A program made the translations under genes and the position numbers. A stretch of DNA of 64,000 nucleotides from Fen-1254 sp963769605 (GTDB taxonomy: Bacteria > Bacteroidota > Ignavibacteria > UBA10030). How positions within the stretch are numbered: the stretch's first letter is position 1; each line of letters opens with the position of its first letter. Below the pieces are notes generated by a model, which saw only the letters and a program-made list of their open reading frames with translations, made no database searches and had not been told where the DNA came from. Positions 1 to 7,357 of the stretch are shown here, piece by piece. The stretch is taken from the NCBI GenBank assembly GCA_963769605.1, contig CAVYML010000001.1:1-64000 (forward strand). Reading direction: 5' to 3'.

Positions 1-115
1 TTGGTCCAAAAGTGATTTTTTATTAAAGTATATTTTGGTGAACTGGATGGTCATGTATTATATTTGTATAGAAAATAGATTTATCGTCTCTCACTAAGAG
101 AAAAAAAATCATATT

Positions 116-1001
116 ATGTTAGGCAAACAAAACCCACAAAGCAATTTATTCCTGCCGGAGATCGTCTTCGCCAGAAGATAGGCAAAGAAAGCTTTTACGT
201 ATTTTTAAGCGATCACCGGCATGAAATCTTTAACGATGAAGACTTTTCGTTCTTATATTGCCCGGATAATGGCCGTGAAAGCGTTCCCCCAAGTTTATGT
301 CGGCAAGTGCCTTGCTTCTCCAATTCGTATGACCGAGTATCGGATTAAAGAAGCAGCCGACCGCGCAAAATTCGATCAACGCTGGCAGGTAGCGCTTGGT
401 GTTGGTGATGAAGAACAGCCGTTTGCGAAGAGTAGTTGTGCCTGTTTCGTAATCAATTGATCATCCATAATAAAGGGAAAATGATATTCACCAAGGCCTT
501 GAACTTACTTGCTCAAAAAGGTTATACAAGAAAGAATAAAAAAACCTTCGCAATTGACACGACACCGATATTTGGGCGCGGCGCGGTTGAAGACACCTTT
601 AACATGTTGGCGGAAGGACTTCGACAAACGCTGAAAGTTCTTGCGCAGATTGCAGAACAACCGATTGAAGACTATTCTCAAGCCAATGATTTTTCCGCTA
701 CAGTGCGTTGAGCTTTAAAGGTACCTGGACGATTGATTGGGATAACGACAACCAACGACAGATCGTTTTGAATTGTATCTGTTGCCGATTGTCGAAGAGT
801 GCTGGCTATGGCTTCAGAGACACTTTCATCCATTGGACAAAGAGAGCGACGAGGCTCATGATCTTCTTCGGGCCACAGAATTATTGAGTAAGCTCTTAGC
901 ACAGGATATTCGCGAAAAAATGCCGGAGAAGGCAGAGATTATCGATGGTGTCGCCAAAGATAGAATTATCTCTGTTCATGACCCGTGCGCCCATGGCGCA
1001 T
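116..1001 (+). pseudogene. IS1182-family transposase, N-terminal half, frameshifted (left arm)
   Basis: This is the left copy of the transposase half seen intact at 966-1871. Translation in successive frames recovers the same protein pieces (the AADRAKFDQRWQ segment and the FAIDTTPIFGRGAVED segment), but several indels separate them, so no continuous product is possible. It ends at the fold point, just after the DRIISVHDP segment. Normal IS1182 transposases continue for roughly another 200 residues that include the rest of the catalytic domain. It is non-functional either as real DNA or as a sequencing artefact. Confidence 0.8.
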
Positions 1002-1871
1002 CTCGGGGTCATGAACAGAGATAATTCTATCTTTGGCGACACCATCGATAATCTCTGCCTTCTCCGGCATTTTTTCGCGAATATCCTGTGCTAAGAGCTT
1101 ACTCAATAATTCTGTCGCCCGAAGAAGATCATGAGCCTCGTCGCTCTCTTTGTCCAATGATGAAAGTGTCTCTGAAGCCATAGCCAGCACTCTTCGACAA
1201 TCAGCAACGATACAATTCAAAACGATCTGTCGTTGGTTGTCGTTATCCCAATCAATCGTCCAGGTACCTTTAAAGCTCGACGCACTGTAGCGGGAAAAAT
1301 CATTGGCTTGAGAATAGTCTTCAATCGGTTGTTCTGCAATCTGCGCAAGAACTTTCAGCGTTTGTCGAAGTCCTTCCGCCAACATGTTAAAGGTGTCTTC
1401 AACCGCGCCGCGCCCAAATATCGGTGTCGTGTCAATTGCGAAGGTTTTTTTATTCTTTCTTGTATAACCTTTTTGAGCAAGTAAGTTCAAGGCCTTGGTG
1501 AATATCATTTTCCCTTTATTATGGATGATCAATTGATTACGAAACAGGCACAACGTACTCTTCGCAAACGGCTGTTCTTCATCACCAACACCAAGCGCTA
1601 CCTGCCAGCGTTGATCGAATTTTGCGCGGTCGGCTGCTTCTTGATCCGATACTCGGTCATACGATTGGAGAAGCAAGGCACTTGCCAATAAACTTGGGGG
1701 AACGCTTTCACGGCCATTATCCGGGCAATATAAGAACGAAAAGTCTTCATCGTTAAAGATTTCATGCCGGTGATCGCTTAAAAATACGTAAAAGCTTTCT
1801 TTGCCTATCTTCTGGCGAAGACGATTCTCCGGCAGGAATAAATTGCTTTGTGGGTTTTGTTTGCCTAACAT
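966..1871 (-). pseudogene. IS1182-family transposase, N-terminal ~285 residues (right arm)
   Basis: This open frame of 301 codons begins MLGKQNPQSNLF and carries the N-terminal DUF772-type domain of IS1182 transposases, followed by the start of the DDE domain (AIDTTPIFGRGAVED contains the first catalytic Asp region). The family is normally about 450-550 residues. Here the frame reaches the ISVHDPEMRHGR motif and then runs into the mirrored arm, so the last ~12 residues are not transposase sequence. The C-terminal catalytic half is absent. No terminal repeats could be identified with confidence. Confidence 0.8.
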
Positions 1872-1980
1872 AATATGATTTTCTCTTAGTGAGAGACGAT
1901 AAATCTATTTTCTATACAAATATAATACATGACCGTCCGTTCACCAAAATATTCTTTAATAAAAATCACTTTTCGACCAA

Positions 1981-2140
1981 GTCTCTAGATGCAGCAAAGG
2001 AGTCATTCTCTACTATAGATTCTATGGGTCCAATAGCTGTAGCAGAATTTCTCGAGCTTCCTAATAGCAGTGAAAGGGAAGTTGTTATCAGGGATGCTTT
2101 TGAAAAGATGAAATACCTTCTGGATAGAATCGCCAGGTAA
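1981..2140 (+). pseudogene. C-terminal remnant of an unrecognised gene next to the IS1182 arm
   Basis: Immediately after the end of the inverted duplication an open frame continues for about 52 codons (SLDAAKESFSTIDSMGP to LLDRIAR) and stops before a terminator-like hairpin. The frame looks protein-like, mostly amphipathic helix, but its upstream half lies in IS sequence. It may be the 3' end of a gene cut by the element. The family is not recognised and the call is tentative. Confidence 0.3.
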
Positions 2141-2206
2141 GTCATTTTAACTCCCCCATAGCACCACTGTGTTGGCGCGCGGTGGTTGTTTACCCCCGCT
2201 CCCTTA

Positions 2207-2240
2207 AACCCCGGTATAGTTGTGATATCGGGGTTCTTTA
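2207..2240 (+). terminator. Intrinsic terminator
   Basis: The stem AACCCCGGTAT pairs with ATATCGGGGTT (one G-T pair) around a 7-base loop, followed by TCTTTATT. It closes off whatever is transcribed from the left before the small-RNA promoter at 2265. Confidence 0.55.
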
Positions 2241-2264
2241 TTCCACTCTCTTATTAGTACGTAT

Positions 2265-2293
2265 TTGACAAATTGCTGAACGTTTGCTAAAAT
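2265..2293 (+). promoter_or_regulatory. Sigma-70-type promoter of small RNA copy 1
   Basis: A perfect -35 TTGACA (2265-2270), a 17-base spacer and -10 TAAAAT (2288-2293). The second copy at 3066 has the same -35 and spacing, and the block GAACGTTT inside the spacer is also conserved. Confidence 0.65.
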
Positions 2294-2299
2294 ATTCCT

Positions 2300-2371
2300 G
2301 CGTTGTCTCCCCAACAACGCGTTATCCTCCCTATAGCCCTGGCGTCTGGTAGTTCGTCGGGACTGTTTTTT
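2300..2371 (+). ncRNA. Candidate small RNA, C-rich loops, copy 1
   Basis: This ~72-nt transcript is predicted between a consensus promoter and an intrinsic terminator. Hairpin 1 is GCGTTGT/ACAACGC (2300-2320) with loop CTCCCCA. A linker holds TCCTCCCTA. Hairpin 2 (2335-2364, 9 of 10 pairs) has loop TCTGGTAGTT and runs into six T. A related element at 3101-3229 keeps the promoter, CTCCCC, CCTCCCTA, the terminator loop and compensatory stem changes. The exposed C-rich stretches are complementary to Shine-Dalgarno sequences, as in RsaE-like sRNAs, so mRNA-silencing is an inference. No known family is recognised. An attenuator for the gene at 2449 is less likely, because that gene has its own promoter. 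Confidence 0.5.
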
Positions 2372-2392
2372 GCATTATTTTTAAATCCCCCC

Positions 2393-2430
2393 TTGATTCT
2401 CCTTTTCTGCATCTTTATATTAAGTGCAGA
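2393..2430 (+). promoter_or_regulatory. Promoter with overlapping palindromic operator for the 2449 gene
   Basis: TTGATT (2393-2398), a 17-base spacer and TATATT (2416-2421) form a good promoter with a start near 2428. The -10 sits inside an inverted repeat, TCTGCA (2406-2411) and TGCAGA (2425-2430), placed where a bound repressor would block polymerase. Self-repression by the downstream DNA-binding protein is a reasonable inference. Confidence 0.45.
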
Positions 2431-2448
2431 ATTACCGATTCACTCCCT

Positions 2449-3042
2449 ATGGATGCCATACTAAAATATTTCCGCGAGAATAAAGGATATGCTCTTATGA
2501 AGCACATGAGAGCACGTCGATTTCAGACGAGAGATATCCAAAAACTCGTTAAGGCAGGTCGTATCGTCAAGGTAAAACCTGGAGTCTATCGACTTGCCGA
2601 TCTCGAGATTGGAGAATCTAATGGACCCGTTGAAGTCTGTCTTGCAATACCTAAAGCGGTCATCTGTCTTACTTCAGCACTGGCATTTCACGAGCTTACA
2701 ACGTTTGTTCCTACAGCAATAACTTATGCTATTCCACGTTCGGATAAACCGATCAGACTTTCTCATCCACCGACGGAGTCATTCTATTTTTCTGAAGCAC
2801 AGTATAAGGCAGGGATTGAACACCACGAAACCAAAGCTGGTCATATTCGACTCTATGGAGTTGAAAAAACTATCTGTGATTCCTTCAGGTTCAGGAACAA
2901 ACTCGGTGAGGATATCGTAATGGAGGGTCTCAAAACGTATCTCCGGAAACGCAATCGTGATCTCAATAAACTGATGAAGTTCGCAGAAATCTGTCGAGTA
3001 AAAGGTATCATCTCTCAGTATGTGAAGGTGATTATGGGATGA
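2449..3042 (+). CDS. AbiEi-like antitoxin / transcriptional regulator
   Basis: This 197-residue protein is of the type IV toxin-antitoxin AbiEi family. Residues ~1-55 form the winged-helix N-terminal domain (RFQTRDIQKLVKAGRIVKVKPGVYRL is the hallmark 'thin out, then wing' pattern). The rest is the C-terminal domain seen in AbiEi proteins (LTSALAFHELTT, then GVEKTICDSFRFRN). In the family this protein represses its operon and counteracts an AbiEii nucleotidyltransferase. No toxin follows directly. Instead a second AbiEi-type gene and a toxin start at 3392 and 4386. No Shine-Dalgarno precedes the ATG, and the predicted leader is only ~20 nt. It is flanked on both sides by the small-RNA-like elements. 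Confidence 0.75.
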   Translation: MDAILKYFRENKGYALMKHMRARRFQTRDIQKLVKAGRIVKVKPGVYRLADLEIGESNGPVEVCLAIPKAVICLTSALAFHELTTFVPTAITYAIPRSDKPIRLSHPPTESFYFSEAQYKAGIEHHETKAGHIRLYGVEKTICDSFRFRNKLGEDIVMEGLKTYLRKRNRDLNKLMKFAEICRVKGIISQYVKVIMG

Positions 3043-3065
3043 AAAAACCGACTATTAGAAATCAT

Positions 3066-3094
3066 TTGACAAAAGACAGAACGTTTCTTACCAT
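3066..3094 (+). promoter_or_regulatory. Sigma-70-type promoter of small RNA copy 2
   Basis: -35 TTGACA (3066-3071), a 17-base spacer containing GAACGTTT as in copy 1, and a weaker -10 TACCAT (3089-3094). Confidence 0.55.
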
Positions 3095-3100
3095 ATTTCC

Positions 3101-3229
3101 GCGCCGTCTCCCCGACTGCCGGAGGCCTGAGAATGTCATCCCGCAACGCGGGATGTCTGATTAATAATACTGCTTTATACGTTAGCCTCCCTAATCCTCG
3201 GCGTCTGGTAGTGCGTCGAGGATTTTTTT
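3101..3229 (+). ncRNA. Candidate small RNA, C-rich loops, copy 2 (with insertion)
   Basis: This is a relative of the element at 2300. The 5' arm GCGCCGT and CTCCCC are kept at 3101-3113. Then ~65 extra bases intervene, including a perfect hairpin CATCCCGC-AAC-GCGGGATG (3137-3155) that resembles REP-type hairpins near 22341-22654. The element then resumes with GTTAGCCTCCCTA and a terminator (TCCTCGGCG/CGTCGAGGA, 3195-3222, then seven T) with the same TCTGGTAGT loop. Compared with copy 1 the terminator stem shows compensating changes (C-G to T-A, T-G to C-G). The insertion destroys the 3' arm of hairpin 1, so this copy may be altered in function. Confidence 0.45.
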
Positions 3230-3272
3230 GTTCCATATAGATGCTGTAAAAATCATCGTAATTGCCAGATTT

Positions 3273-3375
3273 TGTTCATAATAACAGCTTGTTCATAATT
3301 TATGAACACCGCATATTTATGATCGATACTCTTGACTATTGTTCAGGAAATTGCTATGTTCATAATAAATGAACA
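3273..3375 (+). promoter_or_regulatory. abiE operon promoter with TGTTCATAAT operators
   Basis: A perfect odd palindrome TGTTCATAATTTATGAACA lies at 3290-3308. A second, 7/9-arm version lies at 3357-3375 and a half-site TGTTCATAA at 3273-3281. A promoter TTGACT (3332-3337), 17-base spacer, TATGTT (3355-3360) puts its -10 on the second palindrome. AbiEi proteins are known to autorepress by binding paired inverted repeats in their promoter. The layout fits that. If this promoter is real, translation starts downstream at 3392. Confidence 0.6.
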
Positions 3376-3391
3376 AGGCAGAATACTGAAC

Positions 3392-4420
3392 ATGGTAACA
3401 CGCGAAAACGACATATTAAACCAAGCAATAGACGCTTTCCAAAAAGAAACCAATCTCCACATTGAGCTTGGGCCACAACAGCATGTTCGAGGTGACAAAG
3501 AAATCGACGCCATCCTCCGAATCGATCTCCATGGCAAAACAACAGAATATTGGGCTGAAATAAAAACAACAGTCACGAATATTACTGTCGGACAAATAGC
3601 GCACCAGTTTGAAGACAATCGTGAAAAATGTCTACTTATTACTCGATACGTCCAACCACAATTAGCAAAAGCATTGCGGGATCTTCACATCCAATTCATT
3701 GATACAGTTGGTAATGCCTATATCAATTATCCTCCAACTTTTATTTTCATACACGGCAACAAGCCGGAGCCACAAGCTGATATTCTTCCTGAAGAAGGAA
3801 TACTTGGCCGTGCAGGTACTCAAGTAATTTTTGCTCTCTTATGTAAAAGAGAACTGTGCAACGCGCCATATCGCGATATAGCCGAACAGGCTCAGGTTGC
3901 TCTCGGTGCTGTAGCAAAAGTAATGAAAGACCTCGCTGCGCAAGGGTTCCTTGTTGAGCTCAACGACAAGCAGCGCCGTCTTGTGAGAAGGAAGGAGTTG
4001 TTGGATAAATGGTTGAATGCATATGCAGAAAAACTCCGTCCCAAAAAATTCATTGACAGATATAAAGCAACGAAACCTGATTTCTGGCAGCAAGCTGAAA
4101 TTGAGCGCTTCGATGCTCAATGGGGCGGTGAGGTTGCGGCATACCGTTTAACTCGCTATCTTAAACCAGAGATTGTCACTATCTACACGCGCAAACCCAT
4201 CCACAATCTCATACTGAATTTGAAGCTGCGCCAGGATAAAAACGGAGACATCGAATTAAGAGAACGTTTCTGGAAATGCGAGAATCCGGAACTCGATAAA
4301 ACTATGGTGCCGCCTCTTCTCGTCTATGCAGACTTAATGGCGACGGGAGAAACGCGAAATATTGAAACTGCCAAACAACTCTATAATGATTACCTACAAA
4401 GATATATCGATCAAGATTGA
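3392..4420 (+). CDS. Type IV toxin-antitoxin system AbiEi family antitoxin
   Basis: This is a 342-residue protein from the ATG at 3392. In-frame starts at 3332 (TTG) and 3356 (ATG) lie upstream of, or on, the predicted -10 and operator, so I prefer 3392. The N-terminal ~130 residues have a restriction-endonuclease-like look (YWAEIKTTV). A central winged helix follows (APYRDIAEQAQVALGAVAKV), then a C-terminal domain typical of longer AbiEi proteins. The expected role is DNA-binding autorepressor and antitoxin to the nucleotidyltransferase at 4386, whose start overlaps its last 35 nt. It is the first gene of a tightly packed run that continues into hsdM. Confidence 0.75.
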   Translation: MVTRENDILNQAIDAFQKETNLHIELGPQQHVRGDKEIDAILRIDLHGKTTEYWAEIKTTVTNITVGQIAHQFEDNREKCLLITRYVQPQLAKALRDLHIQFIDTVGNAYINYPPTFIFIHGNKPEPQADILPEEGILGRAGTQVIFALLCKRELCNAPYRDIAEQAQVALGAVAKVMKDLAAQGFLVELNDKQRRLVRRKELLDKWLNAYAEKLRPKKFIDRYKATKPDFWQQAEIERFDAQWGGEVAAYRLTRYLKPEIVTIYTRKPIHNLILNLKLRQDKNGDIELRERFWKCENPELDKTMVPPLLVYADLMATGETRNIETAKQLYNDYLQRYIDQD

Positions 4421-5252
4421 TTCGGCTACCGTCGAGGTTCTTTCTTGTATAAAAGACATTGCTGATAAACTCGGCATTCCCTTCTTTCTGGTCGGAGCAA
4501 AGGCAAGAGATTTATTCTTCTCTCTTCTCTTTGATATTCAGACAACGAGAGCAACACTTGATGTCGATCTCGGTATCAAAGTCAATTCGTGGGACGATGT
4601 TGCAAAATTGATTGATGGAATAATTGCCACAGGTCTATTTAAGCCTGCCAATAAATTGAATTCCAGATTTGTCTATTCAAAAGGCACAATCCTTGACATA
4701 GTTCCCTTTGGTTTGCTTGAAACCCCTTCAGGTAAAATCAAGTGGCCTAAAGATGAGGCAATTATGTCAACTGTTGGCTTTGAAGAAGCATTTATTTATT
4801 CACTCGATGTTCGCATCAGGAAATCTCCACAGCTTGATCTAAAAGTTTGCGCACCGCCCGCCATGGTAATGATGAAGTTGATTGCATGGAATGAGAAATA
4901 TCCGGAACGCATAAAGGATGCTCAGGATATTGAATTTATCTTAAAGCAGTACATTGATGCTGGCAATGATTCCCGATTGCATGAAGAAGATAACGATCTT
5001 CCTGAGGAAGAAAATTTTGACTATGGTTTAGCCTCCGCAAGAATTCTCGGAAGAGATATTGCAAAGATTGCCACAAGCGACACCATCTCAGTTCTGTTAG
5101 AAATATTAGAGCGAGAAACAAATTCTAAATCTGAGTTTCGTCTCATTACAGATATGTTAAAAGGAAGAGGTTCCTTGGAAGACTATTTCGAACCTACTCG
5201 AACTCTCTTGTTTCAATTAAAACTTGGAATCACCGAACGTAGAAAAGCATAA
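4386..5252 (+). CDS. AbiEii-like nucleotidyltransferase toxin
   Basis: A 288-residue protein from the ATG at 4386; a TTG at 4362 is possible. The nucleotidyltransferase signature is visible: FLVGAKARDLFF (GG/S-type helix turn) followed by TLDVDLGIKV with the DxD metal-binding pair, and an ILDIVPFG strand carrying the third acidic residue. The AbiEii/AbiGii toxin family transfers nucleotides to RNA targets and arrests growth when the AbiEi partner is lost. The overlap with the upstream antitoxin gene indicates translational coupling. It ends only 5 nt before hsdM, so toxin and restriction genes are probably co-transcribed. The toxin activity is inferred from family and context. Confidence 0.7.
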   Translation: MITYKDISIKIDSATVEVLSCIKDIADKLGIPFFLVGAKARDLFFSLLFDIQTTRATLDVDLGIKVNSWDDVAKLIDGIIATGLFKPANKLNSRFVYSKGTILDIVPFGLLETPSGKIKWPKDEAIMSTVGFEEAFIYSLDVRIRKSPQLDLKVCAPPAMVMMKLIAWNEKYPERIKDAQDIEFILKQYIDAGNDSRLHEEDNDLPEEENFDYGLASARILGRDIAKIATSDTISVLLEILERETNSKSEFRLITDMLKGRGSLEDYFEPTRTLLFQLKLGITERRKA

Positions 5253-5257
5253 CGATT

Positions 5258-7357
5258 ATGGAAAACATCGAAGCTCTTGAAAAACGATTATGGGGTGCAG
5301 CAGATCAACTCCGTGCAAACTCCGGACTCGGTTCCAACGAATATTTTATGCCGGTAATGGGGCTTATCTTCCTGCGTCATGCCTTTAACCGGTTCCTTAA
5401 GGTCAAAGCGGAAATCGAACCTACTCTTGCAAAGCGTCAGGGAGTTTCCCGGCCGTTGATGAAGGAAGACTTTGCGCAAAAAGCCGCTATTTATCTGCGC
5501 GACGAAGCAAGATTCGATTACCTTGTTGCCCTCCCTGAAGATCAGGATCCCGGTTCGGCATTGAATAAAGCGATGGAAGATATCGAAGCTGACTATACTA
5601 TTCTTACCGGCAACTTGCCGAAGGAATACACAAAGTTTGAGCCCAGCGTCCTTCGTGGTATCTTGCGAATCTTTAACGATTCAGCATTAAATGCTACGAA
5701 CGGTGATGTCTTCGGAAGAATCTACGAATACTTTCTTATGAAGTTTGCTGCAGAGAAGGCACACGATGGCGGTGAGTTCTATACCCCTGTTTCTATCGTT
5801 CAAACAATCGTCAATGTAATAGAACCCGACCATGGAAAGGTTTTCGATCCCGCTTGCGGTTCTGGTGGTATGCTCGTTCAAACAAGTCATTTCTTGGAGC
5901 AGGTAGGTAAACCGGCGTATAATGCTGTGACTTTCTATGGTCAGGAAAAGAATGCCACCACGATTAAATTCACGCTAATGAACCTCACGGTTCATGGACT
6001 TGAAGGGAAAATTGCTGAAGGCAACACATTCTACGAGGATCAGCATGAAATGCTCAAGAAAGCTGATTTCGTTATGGCAAATCCTCCATTCAATGTTGAT
6101 GGAGTAGATGCTGAGAAAATAAAAACCGATCCACGTCTTCCGTTTGGTCTTCCCGGTGTGAACAACAAGAAAGCCGTGAGTAATGGCAACTATTTATGGA
6201 TTTCCTACTTCTACAGTTATCTCAATGCCAAAGGTCGAGCCGGATTTGTGATGTCCTCTCAAGCTTCCGGCGCTGGGCACGGTGAAAAGGATGTTCGTCG
6301 TAAGATCGTTGAAACCGGTCATGTCGATGTCATGATTTCTATTCGTTCCAACTTCTTTTATACTCGTTCGGTTCCTTGTGAACTGTGGTTTTTTGATAAG
6401 GGAAAACCGAAGGATATGATCGACAAGGTTCTAATGATTGACGCAAGGAATATTCATCGGAAGGTAACACGGAAAATTTATGATTTTTCTCCAGAGCAGC
6501 TCAAAAACATTACGGCAATAGTCTGGCTCTACCGAAGTAAAACCGATCGATATCTTGCACTTATCAAAGAATATTTGAAGAGTATCGTTGAAGAATGTAT
6601 TCCTATATCAGAAAAATTGAAAACATTCGAAACTTCACTCGATGCTTTGAAAACAAACATCGATGCTTTCGCCAGTACTATTGTAAAAGGCAACGGACAG
6701 GACAAAGAGAAACGAAAACTATTTATTGATACGATCACCGAATTAACCGAGGCAGAAACACTTTACAAAAAAGATAAGAAGTCCATGCTCCAAAACATTG
6801 ATGACTTCCAGAAGAAATATGAAAATTCAATCCCCGGGATGAATGCCGCACAAATAAAAGCTCAAGAAACTTTCTCTCCAATTGCTGAGAAGATAAAGGG
6901 ATTGATAAAACAAATCGACCTTCTCTGTAAAATCGCCGTAAAGTCCGCTGACATTATTGAGAAAGATTTGCATGGTAAGCAGGATGATCAATGGAATTCA
7001 CGTGAGGTGAGCAAACAAAAGAAGGAGTTTGATATACTCCGTAAAGATGTGATTGAACAGTTAAAGCTCCCGGCTTATTTCCATAAACAGGCACATTGGC
7101 TGCAAACTCGTTTCCCCGATGCAAAGTTTGCTGATGTTGAGGGATTGGTAAAACTTGTTGATAGAAATGAAATTACAAAGAGCGATTGGAGTCTCACACC
7201 TGGGCGCTATGTGGGTGTGTCGCCTGTTGAGGAAGATGAAGATTTCGACTTTGAAGAAGTTCTGCATGATATCTACATAGAGCTTTTCGATCTCAATAAA
7301 GAATGCGAGCAGCTTGCAAGAACCATACAGCAGAACTTTGAGGAATTAGGGATATGA
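5258..7357 (+). CDS. hsdM: Type I restriction-modification system methyltransferase subunit
   Basis: This 699-residue HsdM methylates adenine in the site chosen by HsdS and forms the M2S core of the type I complex. It has the N-terminal helical HsdM domain (ALEKRLWGAADQLRANSGL), AdoMet motif I DPACGSGGM at about residue 200 and the catalytic NPPF at about 278. It is longer than the ~500-residue norm because of a coiled, helical stretch (about residues 410-600) before a C-terminal coiled coil that normally contacts HsdS. It overlaps hsdS by 4 nt (ATGA). It follows AbiEii by 5 nt with no promoter visible between them. Confidence 0.95.
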   Translation: MENIEALEKRLWGAADQLRANSGLGSNEYFMPVMGLIFLRHAFNRFLKVKAEIEPTLAKRQGVSRPLMKEDFAQKAAIYLRDEARFDYLVALPEDQDPGSALNKAMEDIEADYTILTGNLPKEYTKFEPSVLRGILRIFNDSALNATNGDVFGRIYEYFLMKFAAEKAHDGGEFYTPVSIVQTIVNVIEPDHGKVFDPACGSGGMLVQTSHFLEQVGKPAYNAVTFYGQEKNATTIKFTLMNLTVHGLEGKIAEGNTFYEDQHEMLKKADFVMANPPFNVDGVDAEKIKTDPRLPFGLPGVNNKKAVSNGNYLWISYFYSYLNAKGRAGFVMSSQASGAGHGEKDVRRKIVETGHVDVMISIRSNFFYTRSVPCELWFFDKGKPKDMIDKVLMIDARNIHRKVTRKIYDFSPEQLKNITAIVWLYRSKTDRYLALIKEYLKSIVEECIPISEKLKTFETSLDALKTNIDAFASTIVKGNGQDKEKRKLFIDTITELTEAETLYKKDKKSMLQNIDDFQKKYENSIPGMNAAQIKAQETFSPIAEKIKGLIKQIDLLCKIAVKSADIIEKDLHGKQDDQWNSREVSKQKKEFDILRKDVIEQLKLPAYFHKQAHWLQTRFPDAKFADVEGLVKLVDRNEITKSDWSLTPGRYVGVSPVEEDEDFDFEEVLHDIYIELFDLNKECEQLARTIQQNFEELGI

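Larger units (their letters stand above)
1..1980. repeat. Large inverted duplication of an IS1182-type element
   Basis: The first ~983 bases are repeated in reverse complement from about 1006 to 1980, with a fold point in a ~20-base loop around 984-1005. The first base of the window mirrors base 1980 exactly. The left arm differs from the right by about a dozen changes, mostly one- to four-base indels in or beside homopolymers (for example in the A-run near 100, and near 165, 300 and 330). These break the reading frame on the left only. Such asymmetry fits an unsplit fold-back long read or amplification chimera at a contig end. A real palindrome is the alternative. Confidence 0.85.

Noticed and set aside
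221..1024. Three short open frames on the plus strand as separate genes
   Set aside because: They are fragments of the frameshifted left-arm transposase, readable only in pieces.
2264..3232. Integron attC sites around the 2449 gene
   Set aside because: Core sites do not fit RYYYAAC/GTTRRRY and the elements have promoter and terminator features instead; no integrase is present.
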